Source: Actinoplanes lutulentus
GTDB taxonomy: Bacteria; Actinomycetota; Actinomycetes; Mycobacteriales; Micromonosporaceae
Reading direction: 5' to 3'
DNA length: 64,000 nucleotides
Assembly: GCF_003259845.1 (NCBI RefSeq)
Contig: NZ_QLMJ01000003.1
Coordinates: forward strand, 62,001 to 126,000
The notes below the pieces were generated by a model. The model worked only from the letters and a program-made list of their open reading frames with translations. It was not told the origin of the DNA and ran no database searches. Every line of letters begins with the position of its first letter. Positions within the stretch are counted from its first letter, which is position 1. Made by a program: the position numbers and the translations under genes. Below are positions 32,476 to 41,554 of this stretch, one piece after another.

Positions 32476-33438
32476 GTGGCTCACGTGCATCACTTCACCT
32501 ATGGGGCGTTCAACCCGATAGCCGCCTATCTCCTGGCGTTCCTCGGTTCGTTCCTCGGCTTGCTCTGCACCGGACGGGCCCGCGACGCGCACAGTCGCGG
32601 CCGGCGCAACCGATGGCTGGTGATCGCGGCGTTCGCGATCGGTGGGGGCGGCATCTGGCTGATGCACTTCTCGGCGATGCTCGGCTTCGACGTCCCGGAC
32701 AGCCCGGTCCGGTACGACGTCACGCTGACCCTGCTCAGCCTTGTCTTCTCGGTGCTGACCGTCGGCATCGGGCTGATCGTGGTCGGGCACGGCAAACGCA
32801 GTACCGCCCGGATCCTCACGGCCGGCGCGCTGACCGGCAGCGGCGTCGTCGCGATGCACTACACCGGAATGGCGGGCATGCGGATCGCGGCCACCATCCA
32901 CTACTCCCCCGTGCTGGTCGTCGCCTCGGCGGCAATCGCGCTCGCGGCCAGCACTGTCGCGCTCTGGTTCGCCGTCTCGGTTCGTGGCTGGCTCAAAATC
33001 ATCGGCGCCGCCGCCGTGATGGCCGTGGCGGTCTGCGGCATGCACTACACCGGGATGGCCGCCATGTCGGTCGAGCTGGACCCGGCCGGCACCCCGCCCG
33101 GCGGCATCCGCCCGCTCACCATGCTCGTGCCGATCACGGTGATCACCGCGGCCACGATCATCGGGGTGGCGCTGAGCGCGTTGCAGGCGATGACCGAGGA
33201 GGAGTTCACCGACGGTGCCGGCACACCGAAACGTGGCGTGCACGCGGAGAACCCGCCGCCCTGGTCGCTCAAGAACGCCTCGATGGGCGCGGTACGCCTC
33301 ACCCCCGCCGCCCGTGCCGTGGTGTCCGGCCGTACCTCCGCCAACCGGCCCTCGCCCGGCCCGCGGCCCTCGCCCCGGCCGGTTCCGGCGGCGCCCGCGT
33401 CCACCCCTGCCGCACCACCGGCCACCTCGGGGGGCTGA
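32476..33438 (+). CDS. MHYT-domain membrane sensor protein
   Basis: A 320-residue membrane protein with seven helices in residues 10-245. The MHYT sensor repeats are visible as LMHFSAML (about 73), VAMHYTGMAGM (about 126) and CGMHYTGMAAM (about 190), with the conserved Met, His and nearby residues proposed to bind a metal such as copper and sense O2, CO or NO. No GGDEF, EAL or kinase domain follows; instead there is a Pro/Ala/Ser-rich cytoplasmic tail of about 80 residues, so any output would go through a partner. The GTG at 32476 has GAGGT five bases upstream. Confidence 0.9.
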   Translation: MAHVHHFTYGAFNPIAAYLLAFLGSFLGLLCTGRARDAHSRGRRNRWLVIAAFAIGGGGIWLMHFSAMLGFDVPDSPVRYDVTLTLLSLVFSVLTVGIGLIVVGHGKRSTARILTAGALTGSGVVAMHYTGMAGMRIAATIHYSPVLVVASAAIALAASTVALWFAVSVRGWLKIIGAAAVMAVAVCGMHYTGMAAMSVELDPAGTPPGGIRPLTMLVPITVITAATIIGVALSALQAMTEEEFTDGAGTPKRGVHAENPPPWSLKNASMGAVRLTPAARAVVSGRTSANRPSPGPRPSPRPVPAAPASTPAAPPATSGG

Positions 33439-33480
33439 GAGAAACCCACGAGCCGCCGTGATCGGGTATATCTGATCGGC

Positions 33481-34200
33481 ATGGCACCACGGATGCTGCT
33501 CTCGATGCCACTTCACGCGATCACGGAGGTGTACGGCGAGGCCGGGTTACGTGACCGGTTCGCCCTGGAGCTGGAGTCCTTCCCCGACCCCGACCGCAAG
33601 CAGCTGACCGAGGCGCTCGACCTGGCCGCCGCCCTGCACGCCGAGGACCGGCGGGTCCGCGAGCCGTACCTGAACCATCTGCTCCGGGTCGCCATCCGGA
33701 TCATCAAGTACTACGGGGTACGCGACCTCGACGTGCTCGTCGCGGCGCTGCTGCACGACGCCGTCGAGGACCATCCCGCCGAGCTCGGTGGCGTGCCCGA
33801 GCAGACCCCGTACCCGGAGGCTGTCGAGGCCGCGCTGGCCGAGCTGGGCCGGCGTTTCAACTGCCGGGTCGCCGACCTGGTCAGCTCGGTGACCAACCCG
33901 GAGTACGACCCGGGACGCGATCGGCACGAGCAGTACCGGGAGCACGTCGCGGAGAGCCTGGAACGGGATCCGTGGGCGCGCGTGATCAAGATCTCGGACT
34001 TCACCGACAACGGTGTCGGGGTCATCCACACGACGATGGACAAGGCTTTCCGGTCGGCCACGAAGTACCGTCCGCTGGTCCCTACGCTGCGCGAACTCGT
34101 CGGGCGGCCGGACACTCCGCTCTCCACCCAGGCCAAGGAACACATCCTCGATCAGCTCGACCTGGCCGAGGAGCGATTCGCGGCCATTCTGGACGTCTGA
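33481..34200 (+). CDS. HD-domain phosphohydrolase, RelA/SpoT-hydrolase-like
   Basis: A 239-residue protein. The HD domain reads YLNHLLRVAIRIIKYYGVRDLDVLVAALLHDAVEDHPAEL (first His of H...HD, then HD, then ED), with RVIKISDFTDNGVG giving the final Asp. This arrangement (HD, ED, then K-x-x-D-x-x-D-N) is that of ppGpp hydrolase domains, including single-domain SpoT/MESH1-type enzymes. A synthetase domain is absent, so it is a candidate small alarmone hydrolase. TATATCT lies nine bases before the ATG (leaderless pattern). The alternate start MLLSMPLHAI is possible. Confidence 0.85.
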   Translation: MAPRMLLSMPLHAITEVYGEAGLRDRFALELESFPDPDRKQLTEALDLAAALHAEDRRVREPYLNHLLRVAIRIIKYYGVRDLDVLVAALLHDAVEDHPAELGGVPEQTPYPEAVEAALAELGRRFNCRVADLVSSVTNPEYDPGRDRHEQYREHVAESLERDPWARVIKISDFTDNGVGVIHTTMDKAFRSATKYRPLVPTLRELVGRPDTPLSTQAKEHILDQLDLAEERFAAILDV

Positions 34201-34227
34201 GGTAGGGCGCGGCCTAACCTTGGGCGC

Positions 34228-35853
34228 ATGCCCTCCTCAGAAGCCTGGTGGCGTGACGCCGTCATCTACCAGATCTACCCACGCTCGTTCGCCGACTCCG
34301 ACGGTGACGGCATGGGCGATCTACCCGGCATCACCGCGCGCCTGCCCCAGCTCCGCCGGCTCGGCGTCGACGCCGTGTGGCTGTCCCCGTTCTACCCGAG
34401 CCCGCAGCACGACGCGGGTTACGACGTGGCCGATTACCGGGGCGTCGACCCGCGGTTCGGCTCGCTGGGCGACGCCGACAAGCTCATCACCACCGCACAC
34501 GAGCTCGGCCTCAAGATCATCGTGGATCTGGTGCCGAACCACACCTCCAGTGACCACGTCTGGTTCCAGGCAGCGCTGAACGCCGAGCCGGGCAGCCCAG
34601 AGCGCGAGCGCTACATCTTCCGTGACGGCAAGGGCGCCGGCGGAAACGAGCCGCCCAACTCGTGGCAGAGCGTCTTCGGCGGTTCCGCCTGGGAGCGGCT
34701 GCCCGGCGGCCAGTGGTTCCTGCACCTGTTCGACGTCTCCCAGCCGGACCTGAACTGGGACCACCCCGAGGTCCGCGCCGAGTTCCTCGACATCCTGCGG
34801 TTCTGGCTGGACCGGGGCGTCGACGGTTTCCGGGTCGACGTCGCGCACGGCCTGATCAAGGACGCCGACCTGACCGACTGGACCAGCCCGGCCACCGTGC
34901 TCGGCGGCCTGGAGCCGGCCGGCCCGCCGCCGCCGATGTGGGACCAGGAAGGCGTGCACGAGATCTACCGGCAGTGGCGTGCCGTCCTCGACGGTTACCC
35001 GGGCGGGCGCATCCTGGTCGCCGAGGCGTGGGTGCAGCCCGAGGAGCGCCTGGCCCGTTACGTACGCCCGGACGAGATGCACCAGGCGTTCAACTTCCCG
35101 TACCTGGAGACGCCGTGGAAACCGGCTGAGCTCCGCGCGGTGATCGACTCCTCGCTCGCCGCCAACAGCTCGGTCGGCGCGACCACCACCTGGGTGCTGT
35201 CGAACCACGACGTGGTGCGGCACGCGTCCCGCCTCGGATTTCCGATCGGCGAGCCCCGCAAGCCCGGCATCGGCGCCGACGACCCGCAGCCGGACACCGG
35301 ACTGGGCCTGCGCCGGGCCCGCGCCGCGACGCTGCTGATGCTGGCGCTGCCCGGCTCCGCGTACCTGTACCAGGGTGAGGAGCTCGGCCTTCCGGAGCAC
35401 ACCACGCTCGCCGACGAGTACCGCGAGGACCCGGCGTGGGAACGCTCCGGGCACGCCGAGAAAGGCCGCGACGGCTGCCGGGTGCCGATCCCGTGGGAGG
35501 CGGACGCCCCGTCGTACGGTTTCGGCCCCACGGACGCGAGCTGGCTGCCGCAACCGGCGGTCTGGTCCGAGTACGCGCTCGACCGCCAGGTCGACGTGCC
35601 CGGCTCGACGTACGAGCTGTACCGCTCGGCGCTGGCCGCCCGGCGTGAGCACGCGCTGGGCTCCGGCGTGCTGACCTGGTCGGACACCAGCGAGAAGGTG
35701 CTGTCGTTCCGCAACGGCGATCTGCTGGCGCTCACCAACTTCGGTGCCGAGCCGGTCGGATTACCGTCCGGCGCCCGGGTCCTGCTGACCAGCGAGCCCT
35801 TGGACGCCGACGGCCGGGTCCCCTCCGACGTCACCGTCTGGGCCGTCGTCTGA
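34228..35853 (+). CDS. Alpha-glucosidase/oligo-1,6-glucosidase, GH13
   Basis: A 541-residue glycoside hydrolase. The GH13 blocks are DAVWLSPFYPSP, DLVPNHTS, DGFRVDVAHGL (nucleophile Asp204), ILVAEAW (acid/base Glu266) and SNHDVV (Asp328). IYQIYPRSFADSDGDGMGDLPGI is the N-terminal signature of the alpha-glucosidase/trehalose-synthase-like group. No signal peptide, so it acts on imported maltose-, isomaltose- or sucrose-type oligosaccharides. TAACCT lies 7 bases before the ATG, suggesting a leaderless transcript. The last 93 bp overlap the 3' end of the convergent MFS gene. Confidence 0.94.
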   Translation: MPSSEAWWRDAVIYQIYPRSFADSDGDGMGDLPGITARLPQLRRLGVDAVWLSPFYPSPQHDAGYDVADYRGVDPRFGSLGDADKLITTAHELGLKIIVDLVPNHTSSDHVWFQAALNAEPGSPERERYIFRDGKGAGGNEPPNSWQSVFGGSAWERLPGGQWFLHLFDVSQPDLNWDHPEVRAEFLDILRFWLDRGVDGFRVDVAHGLIKDADLTDWTSPATVLGGLEPAGPPPPMWDQEGVHEIYRQWRAVLDGYPGGRILVAEAWVQPEERLARYVRPDEMHQAFNFPYLETPWKPAELRAVIDSSLAANSSVGATTTWVLSNHDVVRHASRLGFPIGEPRKPGIGADDPQPDTGLGLRRARAATLLMLALPGSAYLYQGEELGLPEHTTLADEYREDPAWERSGHAEKGRDGCRVPIPWEADAPSYGFGPTDASWLPQPAVWSEYALDRQVDVPGSTYELYRSALAARREHALGSGVLTWSDTSEKVLSFRNGDLLALTNFGAEPVGLPSGARVLLTSEPLDADGRVPSDVTVWAVV

Positions 35854-37233
35854 GCGCTCGGCTGCCACGGCCAGCAGGGTGGTGTGCGTCTCGGCCATGT
35901 CCGCCGCCACCGTCCTGCTGGCCAGCCAGTACATGATCCCGGTCGGGATGAAGAAGAACTGGAACGCGGCAAGCCCGACGGCGTAGTTCAGCGGCGGCGG
36001 GAACGCACCGGCCAGCCCTCGGAAAGCGACGCCGACCAGCGCGTTGCCACCGGCTCGGCCAACCCCGTTGATCAGGTTGCCGAGGCTGTAGACGGTGCCA
36101 CGGTGCTGCGGCGGGTTCACGTCGGCGATCATGGCGAACCAGTTCGGTGAGTTCGCCGAGGTCAGCATCAGCGCGAAGACCGCGATCGCCAGGCAGGCCG
36201 CGACGGTCGGCTCGGTCACCACGTTGGCCAGCACCGCACGGATCAGCTCACCGGTGCTCCCGCCGTCCGGCACGGTGATCTTCATGGGAACGAAGAAGAG
36301 CACCACGTAGAACGGCACGGCGGCGAGGACACCGACCGAGGCGACCAGCGCCCGGCCCCTCGGAGTGCGCCGCTGCAGCCGGTCACCGGCGAGCCCGCCG
36401 AGGATCGACAGCGCCGCGCCCAGCTGGAAGATCGTCGCGAAGATGCTGCCGACCAGCACCGCGGTGCCCGCTGAATATCCCTGGTCCTCGGCCCGCGCGC
36501 GGAACAGGATCGGCAACCAGACCAGCGATCCGAACGCGATCTGCGCGGTGCCGCCCTGAAGGATCAACCAGACATTGGTACGCCTTTTCAGGATCACCGG
36601 GATGTCCTGGTGGTGGATCCGCTCGTCGTACTCGACGCCGGCCAGTTCAGGCTGGCTGTCGCCGCGCGGCACGTTGTAGGTCAGCAGGTACGCGCAGGTG
36701 GCGATCACCCCGGCCGCCGCGGTCACCAGGAACGGCCGCCGCCAGTCGGCGTGCCCGAGCAGCCCGCCGACCAGCGTGCCGGCCAGCGTGCCGACGCCCT
36801 GCGACAGCCCCCAGAAACTCATCACCAGCCCACGCCGGCGCGGCGAGATCAGGTCACTGACCACGGCGAAGCTGACCGAGGCCACCCCGCCGAGCCCGAA
36901 CGCCGCGACCACCTGCGCGGACAGGAACGCCGGATAACTCTCGGCGAGACCGGACCAGGCGGTGCCGATCACCCAGATCGTGGTGCCGGCCACCAGGACC
37001 GGCTTGCGGTCGGTGCGATCACCCACGTACGCGAAACCGATCGCCGCGACCGCGCTGATCAGGAACATGGCCGTGGTCGCCAGCGCGATATGTCCCTCGC
37101 CGACACCCAGATCGTCGCCGATGCTGCCGTACAGCGGCGGGACGATGCCGATCGCCACGTTGTCGAGGGCGGCCAGGATGACGAAGACCACCACGCTGTA
37201 CACGCGGTGCACAGTCCCGCCCCGGCCCATCAC
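35761..37233 (-). CDS. MFS transporter (12 TM) overlapping the GH13 gene
   Basis: A 490-residue transporter starting near MMGRGGTVHRVYSVVVFVILAALDNVAIGIVPPLYGSIGDDLGV. Twelve helices are predicted; motif A reads GFAYVGDRTDRKPVL, and PRRRGLVMSFWGLSQGVGTLAGTLVGG follows. The fold is Spinster/ACS-like, and the substrate is unknown. After the last helix the frame continues 45 residues (ERSDDGPDGDVGGDPAVGVQGLAGQQDPGAGR) into the end of the GH13 gene on the opposite strand, because no earlier stop exists. That tail is probably functionless. It is divergent from the glycosyltransferase at 37365. Confidence 0.92.
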   Translation of the reverse strand: MMGRGGTVHRVYSVVVFVILAALDNVAIGIVPPLYGSIGDDLGVGEGHIALATTAMFLISAVAAIGFAYVGDRTDRKPVLVAGTTIWVIGTAWSGLAESYPAFLSAQVVAAFGLGGVASVSFAVVSDLISPRRRGLVMSFWGLSQGVGTLAGTLVGGLLGHADWRRPFLVTAAAGVIATCAYLLTYNVPRGDSQPELAGVEYDERIHHQDIPVILKRRTNVWLILQGGTAQIAFGSLVWLPILFRARAEDQGYSAGTAVLVGSIFATIFQLGAALSILGGLAGDRLQRRTPRGRALVASVGVLAAVPFYVVLFFVPMKITVPDGGSTGELIRAVLANVVTEPTVAACLAIAVFALMLTSANSPNWFAMIADVNPPQHRGTVYSLGNLINGVGRAGGNALVGVAFRGLAGAFPPPLNYAVGLAAFQFFFIPTGIMYWLASRTVAADMAETHTTLLAVAAERSDDGPDGDVGGDPAVGVQGLAGQQDPGAGR

Positions 37234-37364
37234 CCGATGAGGCTATCCGCACCCGATGCCCGCCAGCGCCCCGCACGGTGGCCGTCCCAGGTTGTTGTTG
37301 ATCGTTAGGGAGGGCGTCAGCGGTGTGTTGCCTGCCGGACCACGGTCCCGGTTCACCTATTGGC

Positions 37365-38495
37365 ATGCTGATCGCCCGCATCGCCAACTTCGTGCACGCA
37401 ACGTCGGGTGGGCTTCGTACCGCGCTCCGGGAGCTGGGCCGGGGGTACCTCGAAGCCGGCCACGAAGCGGTGCTGATCGTGCCGGGCGCGGTGGCTTCCG
37501 ACGAGCAGACCGATTACGGGCGGGTCATCACGCTGCCCGGGCCGATGGTGCCGGGTCTCGGCGGATATCGCGTGCTGCTCAACCGGATCGCCGTGGGCGG
37601 GCTGCTGCGCCGGCTGGAACCGGATCGGATCGAGGTGCACGACCGGTCGACGCTGCGCTGGACCGGTGCCTGGGCGCGGCGGGCCGGGGTCCCGGCGCTG
37701 ATGGTGTCGCACGAGAGTCTGGACGGGCTGCTGCGGCTCTACGGTCCGGGACCGGTGGGCCCGTGGATCGCCGGGGCGCTCAACCGGCGGACCGTGGCGG
37801 CTTTCGACACCGTGGTCTGCACGACCGGCTGGGCTGCACGGGAGTTCACCCGTTTCGGCGGGGCTCCTTTACGCGTACCCCTGGGAGTTGATCTTGAAAG
37901 GTTTTCGCCCGCGTTTCGCGATGAAGAGTGCGCGGGTGAGGTGATGTTGCTGCACTGCGGGCGGTTGTCGGCGGAGAAGCAGCCGCATCTCTCGCTGAAC
38001 ACGCTTGCCGAGCTGCGGGCGGGCGGGATCGACGCCGAGCTCGTGGTGGCCGGTGACGGTCCGTTGCGCGAGGCGCTGGAGGCCGAGGCCGTGGCGCGGA
38101 AGCTGCCGGCGCGGTTCCTCGGATATGTGGGTGATCCGCGCGGGCTGCTGGCGACCGCCGACGTGGTGCTGGCGCCCGGTCCGATCGAGACGTTCGGGCT
38201 GGCGGCACTGGAGGCTCTGGCGAGTGGAACGCCGGTCGTGGTGCGGTCGGAGAGCGCGCTGCCCGAGGTGATCGGGCAGGCCGGGGTGGCCGCGGAGGGT
38301 GACGGCGCGAGCTTCGCCGCCGCCGCACGGACGTTGCTGGACCGGCCGGAGAGCGAACGCCGGGCTGCGGCCCGCGCTCAGGCCGAGCGTTTTCCCTGGT
38401 CCCGATCGGTGGACGGCTTCCTCGCCGCGCACCGGATCCCGAAGGCGGCGCCGCGCTTCGCTCGCGGCGCCGCCCTCCCCTTGCCCCCGGGTTAG
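37365..38495 (+). CDS. GT4-family glycosyltransferase
   Basis: A 376-residue retaining glycosyltransferase of GT-B fold. The N domain begins MLIARIANFVHATSGGLRTALRELGRGYLEAGHEAVLIVPG, with the acceptor-side G-G-L motif. The C domain has LLHCGRLSAEKQPHLSLNTLAELRAGGIDAELVVAGDGPL and LAPGPIETFGLAALEALASGTPVV, the E-x7-E nucleotide-sugar motif. It is soluble or peripheral. The ATG at 37365 gives the correct N-terminus; the frame upstream of it is unrelated. The stop (TAG 38493-38495) shares bases with the convergent pectate lyase stop. The acceptor is unknown; phosphatidyl-inositol mannosyltransferase-like or cell-wall roles are possible. Confidence 0.9.
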   Translation: MLIARIANFVHATSGGLRTALRELGRGYLEAGHEAVLIVPGAVASDEQTDYGRVITLPGPMVPGLGGYRVLLNRIAVGGLLRRLEPDRIEVHDRSTLRWTGAWARRAGVPALMVSHESLDGLLRLYGPGPVGPWIAGALNRRTVAAFDTVVCTTGWAAREFTRFGGAPLRVPLGVDLERFSPAFRDEECAGEVMLLHCGRLSAEKQPHLSLNTLAELRAGGIDAELVVAGDGPLREALEAEAVARKLPARFLGYVGDPRGLLATADVVLAPGPIETFGLAALEALASGTPVVVRSESALPEVIGQAGVAAEGDGASFAAAARTLLDRPESERRAAARAQAERFPWSRSVDGFLAAHRIPKAAPRFARGAALPLPPG

Positions 38496-39967
38496 TTGCC
38501 GATGTTGGCCTGCGGCCCGGCGTATTTGGCGAGCAGCGCCGGGATGTCGGCTGCCGCGTCCAGGGTGTACGCGTAGAAGCTGCTCGGCGTGAAGGCCGAG
38601 CCGTTGGTGACCTGCTTGCCGGACGAGTTCTTCACGATGCTGCCGCTCTGCTTGAGCTGGCCCTTCGTGAGGTCGTCGACGTTGTACGGGTTGGCCACGT
38701 TGTCGAAGTAGCTGTTCTCCAGAACCATCTTGGTGCTGCCGCGCGACAGGTTGCCGTACGAGGTGATGTTCTGCAGGTAGTTGTTGTAGAGGTGGGCGTA
38801 CGCCACGTTGTCGGTGCTGGGGTTCCGCTGGCTGGTGTTCTTGATCCAGTTGTGGTGGATCGTCATCCGCGCGGTGACGTTCTCGGTCCAGCCGATGCCG
38901 AACGCCTTGTTGCCGGTGTCCAGCAGGTTCCAGGACACGGTCAGGTACGTGGTGTCCTTCCGGCTGTCGATCATGCCGTCGTTCATCCGGGTGATCTTGT
39001 TGTGGTCGATCCAGATGTGGTCGGCCGTGTCCATCTGGATGCCGTCGTAGTCGTACGTCTTGTCGTCCGGGTCGTCCTCGGTCATCTGGGTGTCCCGGAT
39101 GGTGAGGTTGCGGATGATGACGTTCTTGACGCCCGCACCCAGGAAGAACCCGCCGCCGACGATCTCGCCGCTGGTGCCGGAACCGACGATGGTCTTGTTC
39201 GACTTCACCTTCAGCTCGGTGCCCTTCGGCGTGATCGTGATGGCCTTGGCCACCTTGATCACGTAAGGCTCGGTGGCGGTGACGTACTTCGTCAGGTCGG
39301 CGAGGGTCGACACGGTGACCGTGGCGCCGGCCGCGCCGCCGGTCGTGCCGCCGCCGGTGGACGCGAAACCGTCCGGGGTGGACGCCCAGGTCCGACCGCT
39401 CGAACTGGCGGTCGGCGCCGCGGTGGCCCCGGTGACCGGGGTGAACGCCCACTGCTTGTTGCTGTTGGCCGTACACGTCTCCTGGATGATCGACGCGCCG
39501 TTCGCGGTCGACGCTGCCTGGTCGGAGATGCACAGGCCGGAGGCGATGTTGACGATCTGGAACGTGTCGGTGCCGCTGGCGACCGTCTTCCACTGCTGGT
39601 TCGTCTGCGAGCCGACACAGCCCCACTGCTGGAGCCGCAGGCCGGACGTCGTGGCGCCGGACGGCACGTCGACGCACTTACCGCTGTTCACGTTCTGCAG
39701 CAGGAAGTTGCTTCCCGACGCCACCAGCTTGAACTGCTGCCAGGTCGAACCAGTCGTACAACCCCACTGCTGGAGCAGAGCACCGTTGTCCTTCGACGCG
39801 GCCGGCACATCGATGCACTTGCCGCTCTTCTTCACGACCAGCTGATAGGTGCTGCCGGCTGCCGGTGCGGCGGCCGCGTTGGAGGGCAGCACCGCCCAGC
39901 CGATGAGCGCGGCGGGGACCGCGATGACGACAGCGGTCAGGGCCGCGCGCTTCTTGGCGATTTTCAT
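38492..39967 (-). CDS. Secreted pectate lyase PL1 with N-terminal ricin-type CBM13
   Basis: A 491-residue secreted enzyme that cleaves polygalacturonate by beta-elimination. Signal peptide 1-35 (cut after SNAAAA). Residues about 37-170 are a ricin B-type CBM13 with QxW repeats (LLQQWGCTTG, LQQWGCVGSQTNQQW, NKQWAF). After a Ser/Thr linker comes a PL1 parallel beta-helix: NVIIRNLTIRDTQM, YDGIQMDTADHIWIDHNKITR, TTYLTVSWNLLD, MTIHHNW. The Asp-rich Ca site and the Arg-containing loop are in expected places. The CBM is nearly identical in DNA to that of the pectinesterase upstream. The ATG at 39967 follows the pectinesterase stop by 2 bp. Confidence 0.94.
   Translation of the reverse strand: MKIAKKRAALTAVVIAVPAALIGWAVLPSNAAAAPAAGSTYQLVVKKSGKCIDVPAASKDNGALLQQWGCTTGSTWQQFKLVASGSNFLLQNVNSGKCVDVPSGATTSGLRLQQWGCVGSQTNQQWKTVASGTDTFQIVNIASGLCISDQAASTANGASIIQETCTANSNKQWAFTPVTGATAAPTASSSGRTWASTPDGFASTGGGTTGGAAGATVTVSTLADLTKYVTATEPYVIKVAKAITITPKGTELKVKSNKTIVGSGTSGEIVGGGFFLGAGVKNVIIRNLTIRDTQMTEDDPDDKTYDYDGIQMDTADHIWIDHNKITRMNDGMIDSRKDTTYLTVSWNLLDTGNKAFGIGWTENVTARMTIHHNWIKNTSQRNPSTDNVAYAHLYNNYLQNITSYGNLSRGSTKMVLENSYFDNVANPYNVDDLTKGQLKQSGSIVKNSSGKQVTNGSAFTPSSFYAYTLDAAADIPALLAKYAGPQANIGN
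39443..39907 (-). repeat. CBM13-encoding direct repeat, copy 1 (pectate lyase)
   Basis: 465 bp aligning with 40867-41331 at a constant offset of 1,424 bp without indels; the middle is almost identical. It encodes the end of the signal peptide and the whole lectin-like module. Confidence 0.9.
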
Positions 39968-39969
39968 GA

Positions 39970-41400
39970 TCAACCCACCGGGTTCCAGTTGTCCGAGCCC
40001 GCGAGGTACTTCTGCGGGGTGTAGTTGGCCGCCGTCGACGCGCTCATCTGCGGGCGGTTGCTGTTCTTGGTGGCGCCCGAGCCGGTGTTCGCGTACTCGA
40101 AGAAGCGCGCGTTCTGCCAGGTGTTCGTGGACATGTTGGTCCACGGCTGTGCGGTCGCGATGGTGGCGCTCAGGCTGGTCTCGCGGTACAGCACCTGCGC
40201 GTCCTGACCCCACGGGCGGCCGAGCCCAGTGGTGTTGTTCGTCGCGCCGGTCACCGTGGACTTGTAGATCAGGAATCCGTACGCGTTGGCCGCGTCGGTC
40301 CGGGCCGCCGTGATCGGGCCGCCGGTGCTGCGCTTCTGGTAGATCTTCGTCGCGTTGATCACCGTGGTGCCGCCGCCGAAGATGAAGTCGACGGTGCCCT
40401 CGACGTACGAGTTCTTGATGTACGAACGGCCGCTGTTGAGCAGCAGGGTGTCCTGCGCGCCGAGGAACCGGACGTTGTCGAAGATCAGACGGTCGGCGTT
40501 GAGGTTGGCGGCCACGGCCTGGCTGCCTTCGCCGTAATCGTTCGAGATCGTCAGGTTGGTGGCGTTTGTCTCCTTGCCGTTGGCGAAGAAGGTCGCGCTG
40601 CCCGAGGTGCCGTAACCGCCGGCGTTGCTGCGGTTGTTGACGATCACCACGTCGTCGGACGAGTCACCGCCGCCCTGCAGCGTGATGAACGGCTTGTTCG
40701 ACGGGATGGTCACGATCTCCCGGTACGTGCCGGGCTTGATGGTGATCGTCTTGCGGCTGGTGTTGTTCGCGGCGACCGCGTCGACGGCGGCCTGCACGGT
40801 CTTGTACGTCCCGGTGCCGTCAGCGGCGACCGTGAACGTGCCGGTGCTTCCGCCCGACACCAGATTGAACGCCCACTGCTTGTTGCTGTTGGCCGTGCAC
40901 GTCTCCTGGATGATCGACGCGCCGTTCGCGGTCGACGCGCCCTGATCCGAGATGCACAGGCCGGAGGCGATGTTCACGATCTGGAACGTGTCGGTGCCGC
41001 TCGCGACCGTCTTCCACTGCTGGTTCGTCTGCGAGCCGACACAACCCCACTGCTGGAGCCGCAGGCCGGACGTCGTGGCGCCGGACGGCACGTCCACACA
41101 CTTGCCGCTGTTCACGTTCTGCAGCAGGAAATTGCTTCCCGACGCCACCAGCTTGAACTGCTGCCAGGTCGAACCAGTCGTACAACCCCACTGCTGGAGC
41201 AGAGCACCGTTGTCCTTCGACGCGGCCGGCACATCGATGCACTTGCCGCTCTTCTTCACGACCAGCTGGTACGTGCTGCCGGCGGCGGGGGCGGCCGCGG
41301 CGTTCGACGGGAGCACGGCCCAGCCGATGAGTCCGGCGGGCACGAGCAGCGCGGTCGCGAAACCGAGCAGTTTCCGCCTGCGAGATCTTCTCTCTGCCAT
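39970..41400 (-). CDS. Secreted pectinesterase CE8 with N-terminal ricin-type CBM13
   Basis: A 476-residue secreted enzyme removing methyl esters from pectin. Signal peptide 1-38, CBM13 at about 40-175, then a CE8 beta-helix: AADGTGTYKTVQAAVDAV, KPGTYREIV, FLGAQDTLLL (catalytic Asp in QDT), EGTVDFIFGGGT (second Asp) and LGRPWGQDAQV (Arg/Trp of GRPW). De-esterification would prepare substrate for the pectate lyase encoded directly downstream in the same operon. The ATG at 41400 has AGGAAGG upstream. The gene and its neighbour share the CBM through recent duplication or gene conversion. Confidence 0.94.
   Translation of the reverse strand: MAERRSRRRKLLGFATALLVPAGLIGWAVLPSNAAAAPAAGSTYQLVVKKSGKCIDVPAASKDNGALLQQWGCTTGSTWQQFKLVASGSNFLLQNVNSGKCVDVPSGATTSGLRLQQWGCVGSQTNQQWKTVASGTDTFQIVNIASGLCISDQGASTANGASIIQETCTANSNKQWAFNLVSGGSTGTFTVAADGTGTYKTVQAAVDAVAANNTSRKTITIKPGTYREIVTIPSNKPFITLQGGGDSSDDVVIVNNRSNAGGYGTSGSATFFANGKETNATNLTISNDYGEGSQAVAANLNADRLIFDNVRFLGAQDTLLLNSGRSYIKNSYVEGTVDFIFGGGTTVINATKIYQKRSTGGPITAARTDAANAYGFLIYKSTVTGATNNTTGLGRPWGQDAQVLYRETSLSATIATAQPWTNMSTNTWQNARFFEYANTGSGATKNSNRPQMSASTAANYTPQKYLAGSDNWNPVG
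40867..41331 (-). repeat. CBM13-encoding direct repeat, copy 2 (pectinesterase)
   Basis: Partner of 39443-39907, same orientation, 1,424 bp apart. Confidence 0.9.
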
Positions 41401-41491
41401 TGCGGGTCCTTCCTACATGCGGGGATGCCGGCCGGGGACAGCCGGGAGGTTCCGTGCATGTAGATGCCGCTGCGGCGAGAGGACAACAAGT

Positions 41492-41550
41492 TTTCGGCCG
41501 GCTCTTTTTTCGAGCTCTTCTTTTCGAGCTCGGACCCGAGCCGGCCGAAA
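41492..41550 (-). terminator. Terminator after xylB
   Basis: 13-bp perfect arms TTTCGGCCGGCTC (41492-41504) and GAGCCGGCCGAAA (41538-41550) enclose a 33-nt loop that holds two CGAGCTC copies and T-rich tracts. It begins 5 bp after the xylB stop and separates the xyl operon from pectinesterase. Confidence 0.8.
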
Positions 41551-41554
41551 CCTG

